Positions 1-8,021 of a stretch of DNA of 44,488 bases are shown here, piece by piece. Each line of letters starts with the position of its first letter. Positions within the stretch are counted from its first letter, which is position 1. The position numbers and the translations under genes are program-made. The DNA comes from DASQLQ01 sp035629935 (GTDB lineage: Bacteria > Actinomycetota > CADDZG01 > WHSQ01). The stretch is taken from positions 1 through 44,488 of the forward strand of contig DASQLQ010000049.1 of NCBI GenBank assembly GCA_035629935.1, written 5' to 3'. The notes beneath the pieces were generated by a model. The model was not told the DNA's origin, searched no databases, and saw only the letters and a list, made by a program, of their open reading frames with translations.

Positions 1-2
1 AT

Positions 3-593
3 TTCGCAGGGGTCTCGCTGGTGGAACCCGACGGCATCCGAACGGTGGGTCACACCACCGACCTGGTCAAAGAGATCGACGAGATCCAGTACGCGACCGG
101 GCAGGGGCCGTGCCTTAGCGCAATCAAGGAGACTGGACCACGCGGTGTTCCATCTACCTACGAGATCCCAGCGATGGCCGACGATACGAAGTGGCCCGAG
201 TTTTCGGCCCGTGCGAGGGAAAGAGGTCTTGCGAGCCTGCTCGCGTTTGGGTTGTTGTCGAATAGCCGCACCTTGGGATCACTGAATCTTTACGCGACAT
301 CGCCTCACGCCTTCCAGGCACCGGACCGGACGATCGGTGCGATCTTTGCCGCACACGCGTCGGTCGCCCTGGCCAACGCTCAGACATTGGAACAGGCGCG
401 AACTCGTGTCGATGAGTTGTTGGAGGGATATGCCCATCGCGAAGTAATCGGCCAAGCGAAGGGCATCCTGATGGAGCGCGAAAGATGTTCGGAAGACCAG
501 GCTTTCGAGATCCTCAGAAGAGCTTCCCAGCGGCTCCACAAGAAGCTACGCGAAGTAGCAAAAGACGTCATCGATTCGTCGGGAGAGCCCTGA
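3..593 (+). CDS. GAF-ANTAR regulator (5' end outside window)
   Basis: The reading frame is open from the first bases of the window. The residues before the GTG at 21 (FAGVSLVE) match the GAF segment AAGVSVID of the next gene, so the gene begins upstream and is partial. The visible part holds the C-terminal half of a GAF sensor domain (to about residue 130) and an ANTAR domain at the end, with the typical IGQAKGILMER core followed by conserved Ala, Leu and Ser positions. ANTAR domains bind paired RNA hairpins and prevent transcription termination, so this is probably a cytoplasmic signal-responsive antiterminator. No RNA target is evident here. The next gene is a paralogue in the same orientation. 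Confidence 0.85.
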   Translation, partial: FAGVSLVEPDGIRTVGHTTDLVKEIDEIQYATGQGPCLSAIKETGPRGVPSTYEIPAMADDTKWPEFSARARERGLASLLAFGLLSNSRTLGSLNLYATSPHAFQAPDRTIGAIFAAHASVALANAQTLEQARTRVDELLEGYAHREVIGQAKGILMERERCSEDQAFEILRRASQRLHKKLREVAKDVIDSSGEP

Positions 594-751
594 GGGATCG
601 TTTTGAAACCCCAGCGGAGCTCTAGCCCTATCGTCTCCGCGGGCGTATGATGAAGGTTCTTACAGAGCGTTCTACTGCCCTGGATCGGGCGAACACGCCG
701 ACCTTTCCTCCGCAGCGCGCTGAATGCGCAATCGGTGGAAAGAAGGTCCTC

Positions 752-1450
752 GTGACCGAAAATGAGCGGCTGCTCGATAGCCTGCGAGATCTGGCCAATC
801 TGCTCCTGTCCGAAGAGACCCTCGATTCGAGCCTCCATCGAGTCGCGCACCTCTCCGTCCGCGCCATCGATAGTTGCGACGCCGCTGGAGTCTCCGTGAT
901 CGACGGATCCGAAGTGGTCACGGCAGCCGGTTCCGACGCGAGTGTTGAGCTGATCGATCAGATCCAGTACAGCTTGGACCAGGGCCCCTGTCTCCAAGCG
1001 ATGTCGGATGGACGCATCTTCAAGATCGATTCGATGGCGGAAGAGACCAGGTGGCCGGAGTTCTCGCGTCGGGCGCTAGATCGGGGACTGACCGGATGCC
1101 TTTCACTTCCCCTGATCGAAGACGGGGAGACTTACGGATCCCTGAATCTCTATTCGACCAGTGGTCACGAGTTCACTGCAGAGGACGAGAAGTCGGGCGC
1201 GGCCCTCGCAGCACAGGCTTCGGGGCCGCTATCGAATGTGCGGCGCTACGAGGAATTGGGGCGCATCGCCTCCGAGCTTTCGGTGAAGTTGGATTCCAAA
1301 GTTGCCCTGGCGACTGGCATCCTGATCGAGAGGCACAGCTGTTCGCGAGATGAGGCGATGAAGATGCTCCTCGACCTCGCCGAAGAAGGAGTCAGCCCTG
1401 AGGAGGCCGCCCTCTCGGTGATTCGATCCGTCCCAGCCGGCAACCAATAG
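752..1450 (+). CDS. GAF-ANTAR regulator, paralogue of the preceding gene
   Basis: This protein of about 232 residues has an N-terminal GAF domain (roughly residues 5-165) and a C-terminal ANTAR-like segment containing ATGILIERHSCSRDEA. The GAF part matches the upstream gene closely (QIQY, DQGPCL, TRWPEFS, GSLNLYS), so the two are tandem duplicates. I chose the GTG at 752 because a GGAAAGAAGG ribosome-binding site lies six bases upstream and the GAF homology starts there. An in-frame ATG at 647 would add 35 residues with no domain character and has no clear ribosome site. The ANTAR half departs from consensus (ALATG replaces GQAKG), so RNA binding may be altered. It probably forms a sensor pair with its neighbour. 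Confidence 0.85.
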   Translation: MTENERLLDSLRDLANLLLSEETLDSSLHRVAHLSVRAIDSCDAAGVSVIDGSEVVTAAGSDASVELIDQIQYSLDQGPCLQAMSDGRIFKIDSMAEETRWPEFSRRALDRGLTGCLSLPLIEDGETYGSLNLYSTSGHEFTAEDEKSGAALAAQASGPLSNVRRYEELGRIASELSVKLDSKVALATGILIERHSCSRDEAMKMLLDLAEEGVSPEEAALSVIRSVPAGNQ

Positions 1451-1888
1451 TTATGAGTCCCGCCTTCCCAACCGTGCCTGCAAGAGTTCGACGACGCTCG
1501 CTGCTTTCGGCGTCCTCGTCGTGATCGTGATCTCGCCGGACACATTTGGGACGTCGACACGGTCGTAGTCGATCCTGATCGAAACGGTGTCATTGTTTTC
1601 GAGCGCTACCTCAACTGCACTCCACCGAGGGTCCGAAAAAGCTGAGTCGATCACCTTTACGCGCCCGGAGCGGCAGTAGACCGCTAGGCGTCGCTCGCTG
1701 ATCCCGAGACCGAAGCGCTCTGACGTAACTTTGCCGTGGAAGCGCTTACCCGGGGCCTTGAAGTGCCGGTATCGAATACTGCCCGGAAGTCCCTCTTCGA
1801 TGAAAGAGAGTCCTTCGGACTCGAGGGCGGCACGCGTTTGCGGTTTGAGTCTCCCGTTCCCAAGAAGGAGCTTCGCTAAGAACGACAA
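1451..1888 (-). CDS. Hypothetical 145-residue protein, possible PH-like fold
   Basis: I do not recognise the family. The protein is soluble, with no signal peptide or membrane segment. The middle (about residues 55-125) reads as alternating beta strands, and the end (VVELLQARL) as an amphipathic helix, the pattern of a bacterial PH-like domain; this fold is inference only. It starts with TTG four bases after the stop of the upstream DUF2510 gene on the same strand, so the two are probably translated together. Its stop codon directly abuts the stop of the convergent GAF-ANTAR gene, leaving no room for a terminator. It may cooperate with the DUF2510 protein, but nothing shows what it binds. Confidence 0.7.
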   Translation of the reverse strand: MSFLAKLLLGNGRLKPQTRAALESEGLSFIEEGLPGSIRYRHFKAPGKRFHGKVTSERFGLGISERRLAVYCRSGRVKVIDSAFSDPRWSAVEVALENNDTVSIRIDYDRVDVPNVSGEITITTRTPKAASVVELLQARLGRRDS

Positions 1889-1892
1889 CTAC

Positions 1893-2591
1893 TTAACCGT
1901 CGACGAGCTGGGAATTCTCTGCTTGGGAATATCGCCTCGCGTGATCCTCCACGAGGGGCGGAAGGATCCATCTGCCGAGTTGAGTGGTGTCGACCCTCAC
2001 CGCTTTCTTCGCCTTCCCGCCCTTCATCCGGTCGAGGAAAAACACTGCTTCTTGCATACGCCACCCGCCGTACTCTGCCCACGGCACGGGATCGTCGTTC
2101 TTCTTCGCTTTGCTGAAACCACGAGGGGACACCGCCACTCCCTCGAATTCGATGGCTTCGCCGGCATCCACCTTTCGGAGCAACTCGTGCGCAAGACGAG
2201 GAAGGAGTATGCGCTGCGCTTGATCGATGATCGTGACAAAAGTGTTCGCTATCCGTCCGTCTTTGTCGAGTGTGGCAGGGAAATCGAGGGTGAACTCGTC
2301 CCCACCGCGGTTGATGGTCACGCTATAGATGAACGGCCTACGGTTGACATCCAGTTTGTTCACCGCATCGAAACCGGTCATCTCATCCCACTTGATCGTG
2401 TCATCGTCGCAGGAGAGATGCTCACCAGTGACGACTACGCGATGGTCATCTTTGCGGTGCCTCGTGGGCTGAAGGAACTCGTCTAAGCGCGTGACGAACC
2501 GCCGCTCGTCGGTCCAGGCCTTTCCATCCCAATAGCGCTCGGCCCCGAACCGGTCGGGGTCGTCGTACCAACCCTCGGGATAGTCGCTCAT
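1893..2591 (-). CDS. DUF2510-domain protein
   Basis: The first 27 residues are a DUF2510 motif: GWYDDPD, then RYWDGKAWTDE. DUF2510 is a short Trp-rich module common at the termini of actinobacterial membrane or secreted-pathway proteins, with unknown function. The rest (about residues 45-232) has no membrane span. It contains a strand-rich stretch (HRVVVTGEHLSCDDDTIKW, then SVTINRGGDEFTLDF) that resembles a PH-like domain reading a local ligand; this is inference. It is the first gene of a two-gene minus-strand unit. The ATG at 2591 lacks a good ribosome site. The 91 bases between it and the divergent amidase gene must hold both promoters. Confidence 0.8.
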   Translation of the reverse strand: MSDYPEGWYDDPDRFGAERYWDGKAWTDERRFVTRLDEFLQPTRHRKDDHRVVVTGEHLSCDDDTIKWDEMTGFDAVNKLDVNRRPFIYSVTINRGGDEFTLDFPATLDKDGRIANTFVTIIDQAQRILLPRLAHELLRKVDAGEAIEFEGVAVSPRGFSKAKKNDDPVPWAEYGGWRMQEAVFFLDRMKGGKAKKAVRVDTTQLGRWILPPLVEDHARRYSQAENSQLVDG

Positions 2592-2682
2592 AGATGGCTA
2601 TTGGAGCATCGGGGCGGCGACACCGCTAGGGGGATCACCTCTCTACCGATTGCCCTCGGTGGCAGATAGGAATCCGGGGCCT

Positions 2683-4254
2683 ATGGGCGAAATCTCCCAG
2701 GTGATGCCCCTTTCAGGCCGCAAGCTCCTCGCCCCACTCGTCGCCCTTGCATGCGTGACGCTTACAGGCGCGGCCGTCGTCGCCCCCGCGTCCGCCGCGG
2801 CTACCAAGGAGTGCCGTCCCTCGGTAGCCGGTCTCAACCTCCAGACGGTGACGATCCCGCAGCTGCAGAAGGTCCTCTCGTCCGGCAAAACGACGAGCCT
2901 CCGGTTGGTCGATGCGTATCTAGACCGGATCGCCGCTTACGACGGGCAGGTCAACTCGATACGTGCTCTCAATCCCCAAGCACTCAAGCTCGCCGGCAGG
3001 CTGGACAAGGAGCGCTCCGCAGGCAAGATCCGCGGCCCCCTCCACGGCATACCGGTTTTGCTCAAGGACAACATCGGCACACGCGACATGCCGACGACGG
3101 CCGGTTCGATCGCACTCAAAGGAAGCATCCCGCTAGAAGAAGCAACGATCACTACCAAGCTGGAGGAAGCGGGAGCGATCATCCTCGGCAAGACGAACCT
3201 CTCCGAGTTCGCCAACTGGGTGGATCTCAGCATGCCCAACGGCTACAGCTCGCTCGGGGGCCAGGTTCGCAACGCCTACACGTTCGGGGATCCCAGCGGA
3301 TCCAGCTCGGGTTCCGGTGTTGCCGGGTCGATGGCGTTCGCGACCGGCACGGTGGGTACCGAGACTTCGGGCAGCATCCTGAGCCCGAGCATGGCCAACA
3401 GTCTCGTTGGGATAAAGCCGACTACCGGCCTGCTCAGTCGCTTCGGAATCATCCCGCTCGCCCCCAGTTTCGACACGCCCGGTCCCATGACGAGAACCGT
3501 TACCGACGCAGCCATCATGCTCGGAGTGATGGCGGGCGTCGACGACAAGGATGAGCGCACCGTCGACAGCGGCGATGCACCGTCGAACTACACGGAGTTC
3601 CTAACCACCGATGCCCTGAAGGGTGCCCGCATCGGATACAGCCCCGATGATCTCGGAAACAACGGTCTGTTCCAGGAGGCTCTCGAAGTGCTCGAGAAGG
3701 AGGGGGCGACGCTCGTCGAGACTGACAACCTGTCGAATACGAGCCTCGTCGGGATAAGTGAGATCGGTTTGATCCCCAACGAGTTCAAGGCGTCGCTCAA
3801 CCAGTACCTCGCCGACCAGACGCCGGACACGTTGCGGGTCAGGACGCTCGGCGACATCGTCTCTTACAACGAGGAACATCCAGACAAGGTCAAGTACGGC
3901 CAGAACCTCCTGATCGCGTCCAACGCGCAGCCCGGCGTCTACCATCCCGCCTCCGCGGAGGCAACGATCCAGTCCTCACGGGCCGTCATCGACGCGACGT
4001 TGATGGCCGACGATCTCGATGCGATCGCGGCGCCGGGCAACACGTACGCGAACGTAAGCGCAGCGGCGGGATACCCAACGGTCATCGTGCCGGCCGGTTA
4101 CCAGGGCAAGACCGCATTCGGGTTGAGCTTCCTGGCGAACGGCTTCAGCGAGCCGAGACTGATCTCATACGCGTACGACTACGAGCAATCGACGAAACTC
4201 CGGGTCCCCCCGACGGTTCTGAACGAGCTCCTGGTCCCCGAGAGGTGCGGCTAG
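2683..4254 (+). CDS. Secreted amidase-signature hydrolase
   Basis: This is an amidase-signature enzyme, which hydrolyses C-N amide bonds with a Ser-cisSer-Lys triad. Counting from the ATG at 2683, the triad is visible as Lys128 (in PVLLKDNIG), cis-Ser207 (in the SGSSSGSG stretch) and nucleophile Ser231 (in TETSGSILSPS). The N terminus is a Sec signal peptide: basic GRK, a hydrophobic LLAPLVALACV core and an ALA-type site near APASAA. The enzyme therefore acts outside the membrane, unlike GatA, which is cytosolic. The length of about 523 residues is normal. The start is uncertain: TTG 2650 and ATG 2704 are in frame, and none has a strong ribosome site. The substrate cannot be predicted. A VOC gene follows after six bases. 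Confidence 0.9.
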   Translation: MGEISQVMPLSGRKLLAPLVALACVTLTGAAVVAPASAAATKECRPSVAGLNLQTVTIPQLQKVLSSGKTTSLRLVDAYLDRIAAYDGQVNSIRALNPQALKLAGRLDKERSAGKIRGPLHGIPVLLKDNIGTRDMPTTAGSIALKGSIPLEEATITTKLEEAGAIILGKTNLSEFANWVDLSMPNGYSSLGGQVRNAYTFGDPSGSSSGSGVAGSMAFATGTVGTETSGSILSPSMANSLVGIKPTTGLLSRFGIIPLAPSFDTPGPMTRTVTDAAIMLGVMAGVDDKDERTVDSGDAPSNYTEFLTTDALKGARIGYSPDDLGNNGLFQEALEVLEKEGATLVETDNLSNTSLVGISEIGLIPNEFKASLNQYLADQTPDTLRVRTLGDIVSYNEEHPDKVKYGQNLLIASNAQPGVYHPASAEATIQSSRAVIDATLMADDLDAIAAPGNTYANVSAAAGYPTVIVPAGYQGKTAFGLSFLANGFSEPRLISYAYDYEQSTKLRVPPTVLNELLVPERCG

Positions 4255-4260
4255 CCGGAC

Positions 4261-4665
4261 GTGCTCGATCACATTGGGCTGAACGTGCCAGATCTCGCCT
4301 CTGCAAAAATCTATTACGACGCCATGATGCCCTCGCTGGGCCTCGAGCCGTTCTTCGTAACTGACGAAGAGTTCTCATACCGGCCCGCCGGCGAGAAGCC
4401 GGGAACAACGATCTTCTTCTATCTCGCTCCCCTGGAAAGCGAATACGTGCGGAAGCACGTTGGTCTGCAACATCTAGCCTTCCGCGCCCGTACTCGAAGT
4501 CAGGTCGACGCTGCTCATGAGAAAGCAATAGAACTCGGAAGCCCGATCCTCTTCAGTCCTCAACTGTTCCCGAAGTACCACAAGGACTACTACGCGTCAT
4601 TCTGGTTCGATCCCCACGGGTTTCTGCTCGAGATCGTCTGTCACAAAGCGGAAGGCGCCGGATAA
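4261..4665 (+). CDS. VOC-family (glyoxalase/dioxygenase-like) protein
   Basis: A single vicinal-oxygen-chelate domain of 134 residues: the N-terminal DHIGLNVPDLASAKIYYDAM and the C-terminal WFDPHGFLLEIV are the paired beta-alpha-beta-beta-beta halves. Likely metal ligands are His3, a mid-protein His in GLQHLAF, and the Glu in LLEIV, matching the usual His/His/Glu arrangement. VOC proteins include glyoxalases, dioxygenases and antibiotic-binding proteins, and the specific role here is unknown. The GTG start follows the amidase stop by six bases, and GAGAGGTG serves as ribosome site inside the amidase end, so it is co-transcribed with the amidase. Confidence 0.85.
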   Translation: MLDHIGLNVPDLASAKIYYDAMMPSLGLEPFFVTDEEFSYRPAGEKPGTTIFFYLAPLESEYVRKHVGLQHLAFRARTRSQVDAAHEKAIELGSPILFSPQLFPKYHKDYYASFWFDPHGFLLEIVCHKAEGAG

Positions 4666-4694
4666 AGGGTCACCCGGGCCGATGTCTACGGTGA

Positions 4695-5087
4695 CTAGCC
4701 CATCCCCGGCCACGGCCATTTCGTGAGGTCACCCTCCACCTGAGAACCAAGCACGCAGAACTCGTTGCCCTCCGGATCGCGCAGTACCACCCATTCAACG
4801 TCACCCTGTCCGATGTCCGAACGCGTCGCGCCGAGCGACAGTACGCGTTCGACTTCCTCGTCACGAGTGCGATCCGTGGGACTTACATCGATGTGAAGGC
4901 GATTCTTGACCGATTTCTCTTCGGGCACCGTCACAAACGCGATCACCGGGATGGCGGAGTTAGGGGGCATGAGGAAGTGCACTCCTTCACGCTCGGTCGC
5001 CTGCCATCCCAAGACATCAGCCCAGAAGCGCGCCTGGGCTCCAGAATCGCGCGCGTCGACGATCAGTTCGGTGAATCTGCAGGCCAT
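4695..5087 (-). CDS. VOC-family protein
   Basis: A 130-residue glyoxalase-like protein with one VOC domain: FTELIVDARDSGAQARFWADVLGW at the start, a central HIDVSPTDR strand, and VVLRDPEGNEFCVL at the end, which is the typical closing motif. I chose the ATG at 5087 because a GAAGGAG ribosome site lies just upstream; the frame stays open a further 19 codons without domain content. This subtype (FWADVLGW, RDPEGNEF) is frequent in Actinobacteria, where many members are annotated only as glyoxalase-like. It is convergent with the preceding VOC gene, with 29 bases between them. Several expected metal-binding positions are not obvious, so it may bind a small molecule without catalysis. Confidence 0.85.
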   Translation of the reverse strand: MACRFTELIVDARDSGAQARFWADVLGWQATEREGVHFLMPPNSAIPVIAFVTVPEEKSVKNRLHIDVSPTDRTRDEEVERVLSLGATRSDIGQGDVEWVVLRDPEGNEFCVLGSQVEGDLTKWPWPGMG

Positions 5088-5174
5088 GCACGCTCCTTCG
5101 TCAGGCGGTCCGTCCGAGGGTAGCCGCGACAGCAGGCGCCACATCGGCCCTGCTGCTCAAGTTTCGTTGCTACC

Positions 5175-5633
5175 TCAGGTGGTGTCGCCACCACCCGTGT
5201 TTGTACCCGCAGGCGCGTCGTAGGTGACGTCGCCGGTGTTGTCGCCACCGTTCATTGCGTCGTCCCCATCAGTGCCGTCCACGTCACCTGTGTTGTCGCC
5301 ACCGTTCGTCCCATCATCACCTGCTGTGGCATCGCCATCGCTTGTGTTGTCGCCACCGTTCGTCCCATCATCACCTGCTGTGGCATCGCCATCACCTGTG
5401 TTGTCGCCACCACCAGTGCCGTCGTTACCTCGGGTTCGATCTCCGTCACCAGGGTTGTCGTCATCTTCTATTTCCGTCACCTCGTCGGCTGCATCATCCT
5501 TGCGAGTCGCCCCGTCATCGAGGTCGATCGCTTCAATCGTCCCGCCGTCGTCCGTGTCGGCCAGTGCGGCGACGCCACCACCGATGGCAAGGCACACAGC
5601 CAGTACCAGAATCGCGAGTCTTCCCGTGCTCAT
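5175..5633 (-). CDS. Secreted Asp/Gly-rich repeat protein
   Basis: The protein has 152 residues. I chose the ATG at 5633 because GGAAAGGGA precedes it. It begins with a clear Sec signal peptide (TGRLAILVLAVCLAIGGGVAALA). The mature part is extremely acidic and low in complexity. It has four tandem 18-residue units of the type GDGDATAGDDGTNGGDNT, a partial fifth, and a short tail. No cell-wall anchor or membrane span follows. Asp/Gly-rich repeats of this sort often bind calcium or form flexible surface spacers; that is inference. A triplet 11-bp-spaced site at 5691-5717 suggests control by the neighbouring two-component system. I know no family for it. Confidence 0.75.
   Translation of the reverse strand: MSTGRLAILVLAVCLAIGGGVAALADTDDGGTIEAIDLDDGATRKDDAADEVTEIEDDDNPGDGDRTRGNDGTGGGDNTGDGDATAGDDGTNGGDNTSDGDATAGDDGTNGGDNTGDVDGTDGDDAMNGGDNTGDVTYDAPAGTNTGGGDTT
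5235..5450 (-). repeat. Four tandem 54-bp coding repeats
   Basis: Four head-to-tail 54-bp units encode 18-residue repeats, each ending in GGDNT. The two central units are nearly identical at the DNA level, and the outer two have diverged, the usual result of recent internal duplication. The units are contiguous and in frame, so this is a protein repeat rather than a spaced array. Confidence 0.9.
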
Positions 5634-5690
5634 GTTGGATCCCTTTCCTTGCGACGCCATGTCGCATTACTTAGACAATGTCCCCCCAAG

Positions 5691-5717
5691 GTGAGACGTC
5701 CATGAGGCGTGGGTGAG
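5691..5717 (-). promoter_or_regulatory. Triplet 11-bp direct repeat upstream of the Asp/Gly-rich gene
   Basis: On the minus strand, CTCAC (5717-5713), CTCAT (5706-5702) and CTCAC (5695-5691) lie exactly 11 bases apart, preceded by T, C and T respectively. This helical phasing is typical of head-to-tail OmpR/PhoB-family binding. The outer repeat also forms an inverted pair, GTGAGA-TAGT-TCTCAC (5713-5728). The same pattern lies upstream of the histidine kinase gene and the beta-helix gene. Confidence 0.65.
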
Positions 5718-5814
5718 ATAGTTCTCACTCCAGATTGGCCTCGCAACTTGTGGGCCCCAACCAGCCGTAGGTCGTAGCGCTGGGGAACGATCGGGCCGCT
5801 CAGATGTGAGGTTT

Positions 5815-5841
5815 CTCATCTGAGCCTCACATCCATCCCAT
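5815..5841 (+). promoter_or_regulatory. Triplet 11-bp direct repeat upstream of the two-component operon
   Basis: CTCAT (5815), CTCAC (5826) and CCCAT (5837) have an exact 11-base period, with preceding bases T, C and T as in the other two sites. The orientation relative to the downstream gene is also the same. A 9-bp inverted repeat, GATGTGAGG/CCTCACATC (5803-5811, 5825-5833), overlaps it. This suggests autoregulation of the kinase-regulator operon. A possible -10 element, TACGGT, lies at 5869-5874. Confidence 0.65.
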
Positions 5842-5854
5842 GAGGGAAGGAAGA

Positions 5855-5902
5855 ATGAAGGCGATGACTACGGTGATCCGACGATGCGCCCTTCGCGCAT
5901 GA
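5855..5902 (+). other. Possible leader peptide ORF (15 codons)
   Basis: A short frame, MKAMTTVIRRCALRA and stop, begins at an ATG preceded by a strong purine-rich ribosome site (GGGAAGGAAG, 5844-5853). Its TGA stop overlaps an in-frame ATG of the kinase gene at 5899 in an ATGA arrangement. It could couple translation to the kinase, with the kinase starting at 5899 instead of 5884. The ATG at 5840 is in the same frame. There is no direct evidence that it is translated. Confidence 0.35.
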
Positions 5903-7329
5903 AAGGGAAAAGCGGACTGGCGAGCATCCGCTTACGGCTGCTCGCGTCTTTTATCCTCGTTCTGATCTTGGCGACCACTCTCTCGGTCATCGTCGTGCGA
6001 GCCATCCTCGTGAATCGCGCTGACCAAGGCATTGACGCCGAGCTCATTCAGGAGACGCGCGAGATGAGGCGTCTATCGACGGGCAGCGACCCCGACACGG
6101 GCCAGCCGTTCGATGGGCGTGTTCGGCGCATCTTCGAGGTCTTCCTTGAACGCAACATCCCGGCCCGCCACGAAGCACAGCTGACCTACGTCGATGGACA
6201 GCCATATCTCCGAAGTCGATCGGTCGTCCCCTACCGCCTCGACCAGGACGAGACGCTCACCCAAAGGTGGGCAAACATAGAGGAGCCCGATCGCGGGCGG
6301 GTTGACACCCCTGGAGGCCCTATCGAGTACCTGGCGGTTCCCCTCCGTGCTGAGGGCGAGACAGCCGGGGTATTCGTGGTTGCGGTTTTCCGAGAGCTCT
6401 GGCTCGACGAGATCGACCCTGCGATCGTCGGAGCAGCGGGAGTTGGAGCGATTGTGGTCTTGATCGGCTCTTTTCTCGCCTGGCGGCTGGCCGATCGCAT
6501 CCTTGGCCCCGTCGAGAGGGTGACCGAAGCCGCGCGCGGTATATCGGAATCCGATCTGCGTGGTCGCATCGAGATCACTGGGACCGACGAGATCGCGCGG
6601 CTTGCGCAGACCTTCAATGAGATGCTCGATCGATTGGAACAGGCGTTCACGACTCAGCGCCGTTTCATCGACGACGCCAGCCACGAGCTCAGGACCCCGA
6701 TCACGGTGATCCAAGGACAACTCGATGTGCTCGGAGATGATCCGGAGGATCGCCGAAAGACCTTGGAGATCGTGACGGACGAGCTCGAACGGATGAGTCG
6801 ATTCGTTACGGACCTCCTGCTGCTTGCACGTGCTGATCAACCGGACTTCCTAGCCCTCGGCAGCGTTGACGTATCCACACTGTCGGAGGAGGTGTTCACG
6901 AAGGCCAAATCACTGGCGCTCCGCGACTGGCGAATGGACGACATCGGTCGCGGATTGATGATCGGTGATCGGCAGCGTCTAACCCAGGCGTTGATCCAAC
7001 TGGCTCAGAATGCAGTTCAGCACACCCATGAAGGCGATGTGATCTCGATGGGCTCATCGGTTTCGGACGGACGCGTCCGCATCTGGGTCACCGACACCGG
7101 GCCGGGCATCACACCTAGTGAGCAATCCCACATCTTCGACCGATTCCACCGCGGGCACCCAAGGAGGGCGTCTTCCGAGGGGGCCGGCCTGGGATTGTCT
7201 ATCGTCAGAACTATCGCAGAAGCACACCATGGGCGGGTCGAAGTGGACAGCCGGCTAGGAGAAGGGTCCAGTTTCACGATCGTTCTTCCGGTGGATCAGC
7301 CGGAGCCAAGCGAGAGGCTGGCAGTTTGA
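5884..7329 (+). CDS. Sensor histidine kinase
   Basis: This membrane histidine kinase of about 481 residues has the order TM1 (about 18-42), an extracellular sensor of about 135 residues, TM2 (about 181-201), HAMP (202-254), HisKA with phospho-acceptor His267 in DASHELRTP, and HATPase_c with N box NAVQHT, G1 DTGPGI and G2 GAGLGLSIV. All catalytic boxes are intact. The sensor region has no recognisable ligand-binding fold. The start is uncertain: the ATG at 5884 would suit a leaderless transcript from TACGGT (5869), while the ATG at 5899 overlaps a short leader frame. The regulator gene overlaps its stop. Flanking triplet repeats suggest that it controls two neighbouring secreted proteins and itself. 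Confidence 0.92.
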   Translation: MRPSRMKGKSGLASIRLRLLASFILVLILATTLSVIVVRAILVNRADQGIDAELIQETREMRRLSTGSDPDTGQPFDGRVRRIFEVFLERNIPARHEAQLTYVDGQPYLRSRSVVPYRLDQDETLTQRWANIEEPDRGRVDTPGGPIEYLAVPLRAEGETAGVFVVAVFRELWLDEIDPAIVGAAGVGAIVVLIGSFLAWRLADRILGPVERVTEAARGISESDLRGRIEITGTDEIARLAQTFNEMLDRLEQAFTTQRRFIDDASHELRTPITVIQGQLDVLGDDPEDRRKTLEIVTDELERMSRFVTDLLLLARADQPDFLALGSVDVSTLSEEVFTKAKSLALRDWRMDDIGRGLMIGDRQRLTQALIQLAQNAVQHTHEGDVISMGSSVSDGRVRIWVTDTGPGITPSEQSHIFDRFHRGHPRRASSEGAGLGLSIVRTIAEAHHGRVEVDSRLGEGSSFTIVLPVDQPEPSERLAV

Positions 7330-7991
7330 AGCGCATCCTTATCGTCGAGGACGAGGTCAGGATCTCCTCATTCCTCGAGAAGGGCCTGAGGTCGAACGGA
7401 TTCACGACGTCGGTTGCAGCTACTGGGTCGGATGGCCTGACTCTCGCTGCGACTGGGGAGTTCGATCTTGTCATCTTGGATATCGGTTTGCCAGACGCTG
7501 ATGGATTCACCGTTCTGGCCGACCTCCGTAGTCATGACCGGGATATCCCCGTGGTCATCCTGACCGCCCGGGACGCAGTGGCCGATACCGTGCACGGCTT
7601 TGAAGGCGGGGCCGACGATTACGTGACGAAACCATTCCGCTTCGAGGAGCTGCTCGCGCGGATAAAGGCACGGCTGCGTGAGGATCGTCGTCCTGAATCT
7701 TTCGTGCTCGAAGCAGGCGATGCGAAGCTCGATCTAAGGACCCGCAGGATCTCCATGGGTGGTTCAACGATTGAGCTCAGCGCCCGCGAGTTCGCTCTAG
7801 CGGAGCTCTTCTTCAAGCATCCGGGACAGGTGCTTACGCGCGAGCAACTACTAAGCAATGTCTGGGGCTATGACTATGACCCCGGATCGAACATCGTCGA
7901 TGTCTATGTTGGCTACCTACGGAAGAAGCTCGGAGGCGGGGCGATTAAGACCGTGCGCGGGATGGGGTATCGGCTCGAAACAGGTGATTGA
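7326..7991 (+). CDS. OmpR/PhoB-family response regulator
   Basis: A receiver domain (residues 1-115) with acidic pair Glu9/Asp10, phospho-acceptor Asp52 in LDIGLPD, Thr80 in LTARD and Lys102 in TKPF, followed by a winged-helix DNA-binding domain (about 125-220) containing SAREFALAELF, the recognition helix of a typical OmpR member and RGMGYRLE at the end. It starts at TTG 7326, which overlaps the kinase stop as TTGA, so the two are translationally coupled. OmpR-family proteins bind head-to-tail repeats with about 11-base spacing. Triplets of exactly this geometry lie upstream of this operon and of the two adjacent secreted-protein genes, making those the likely direct targets. Confidence 0.93.
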   Translation: MKRILIVEDEVRISSFLEKGLRSNGFTTSVAATGSDGLTLAATGEFDLVILDIGLPDADGFTVLADLRSHDRDIPVVILTARDAVADTVHGFEGGADDYVTKPFRFEELLARIKARLREDRRPESFVLEAGDAKLDLRTRRISMGGSTIELSAREFALAELFFKHPGQVLTREQLLSNVWGYDYDPGSNIVDVYVGYLRKKLGGGAIKTVRGMGYRLETGD

Positions 7992-8021
7992 CAACGTCTC
8001 CGCCTTCCGACCGACCCTCTA

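Noticed and set aside
5235..5450. CRISPR-like periodic repeats
   Set aside because: The units are contiguous, in frame and without spacers; they encode protein repeats.
5255..5674. Long plus-strand frame rich in His and Arg
   Set aside because: It mirrors the repeat region of the minus-strand secreted gene and has no ribosome site or domain.
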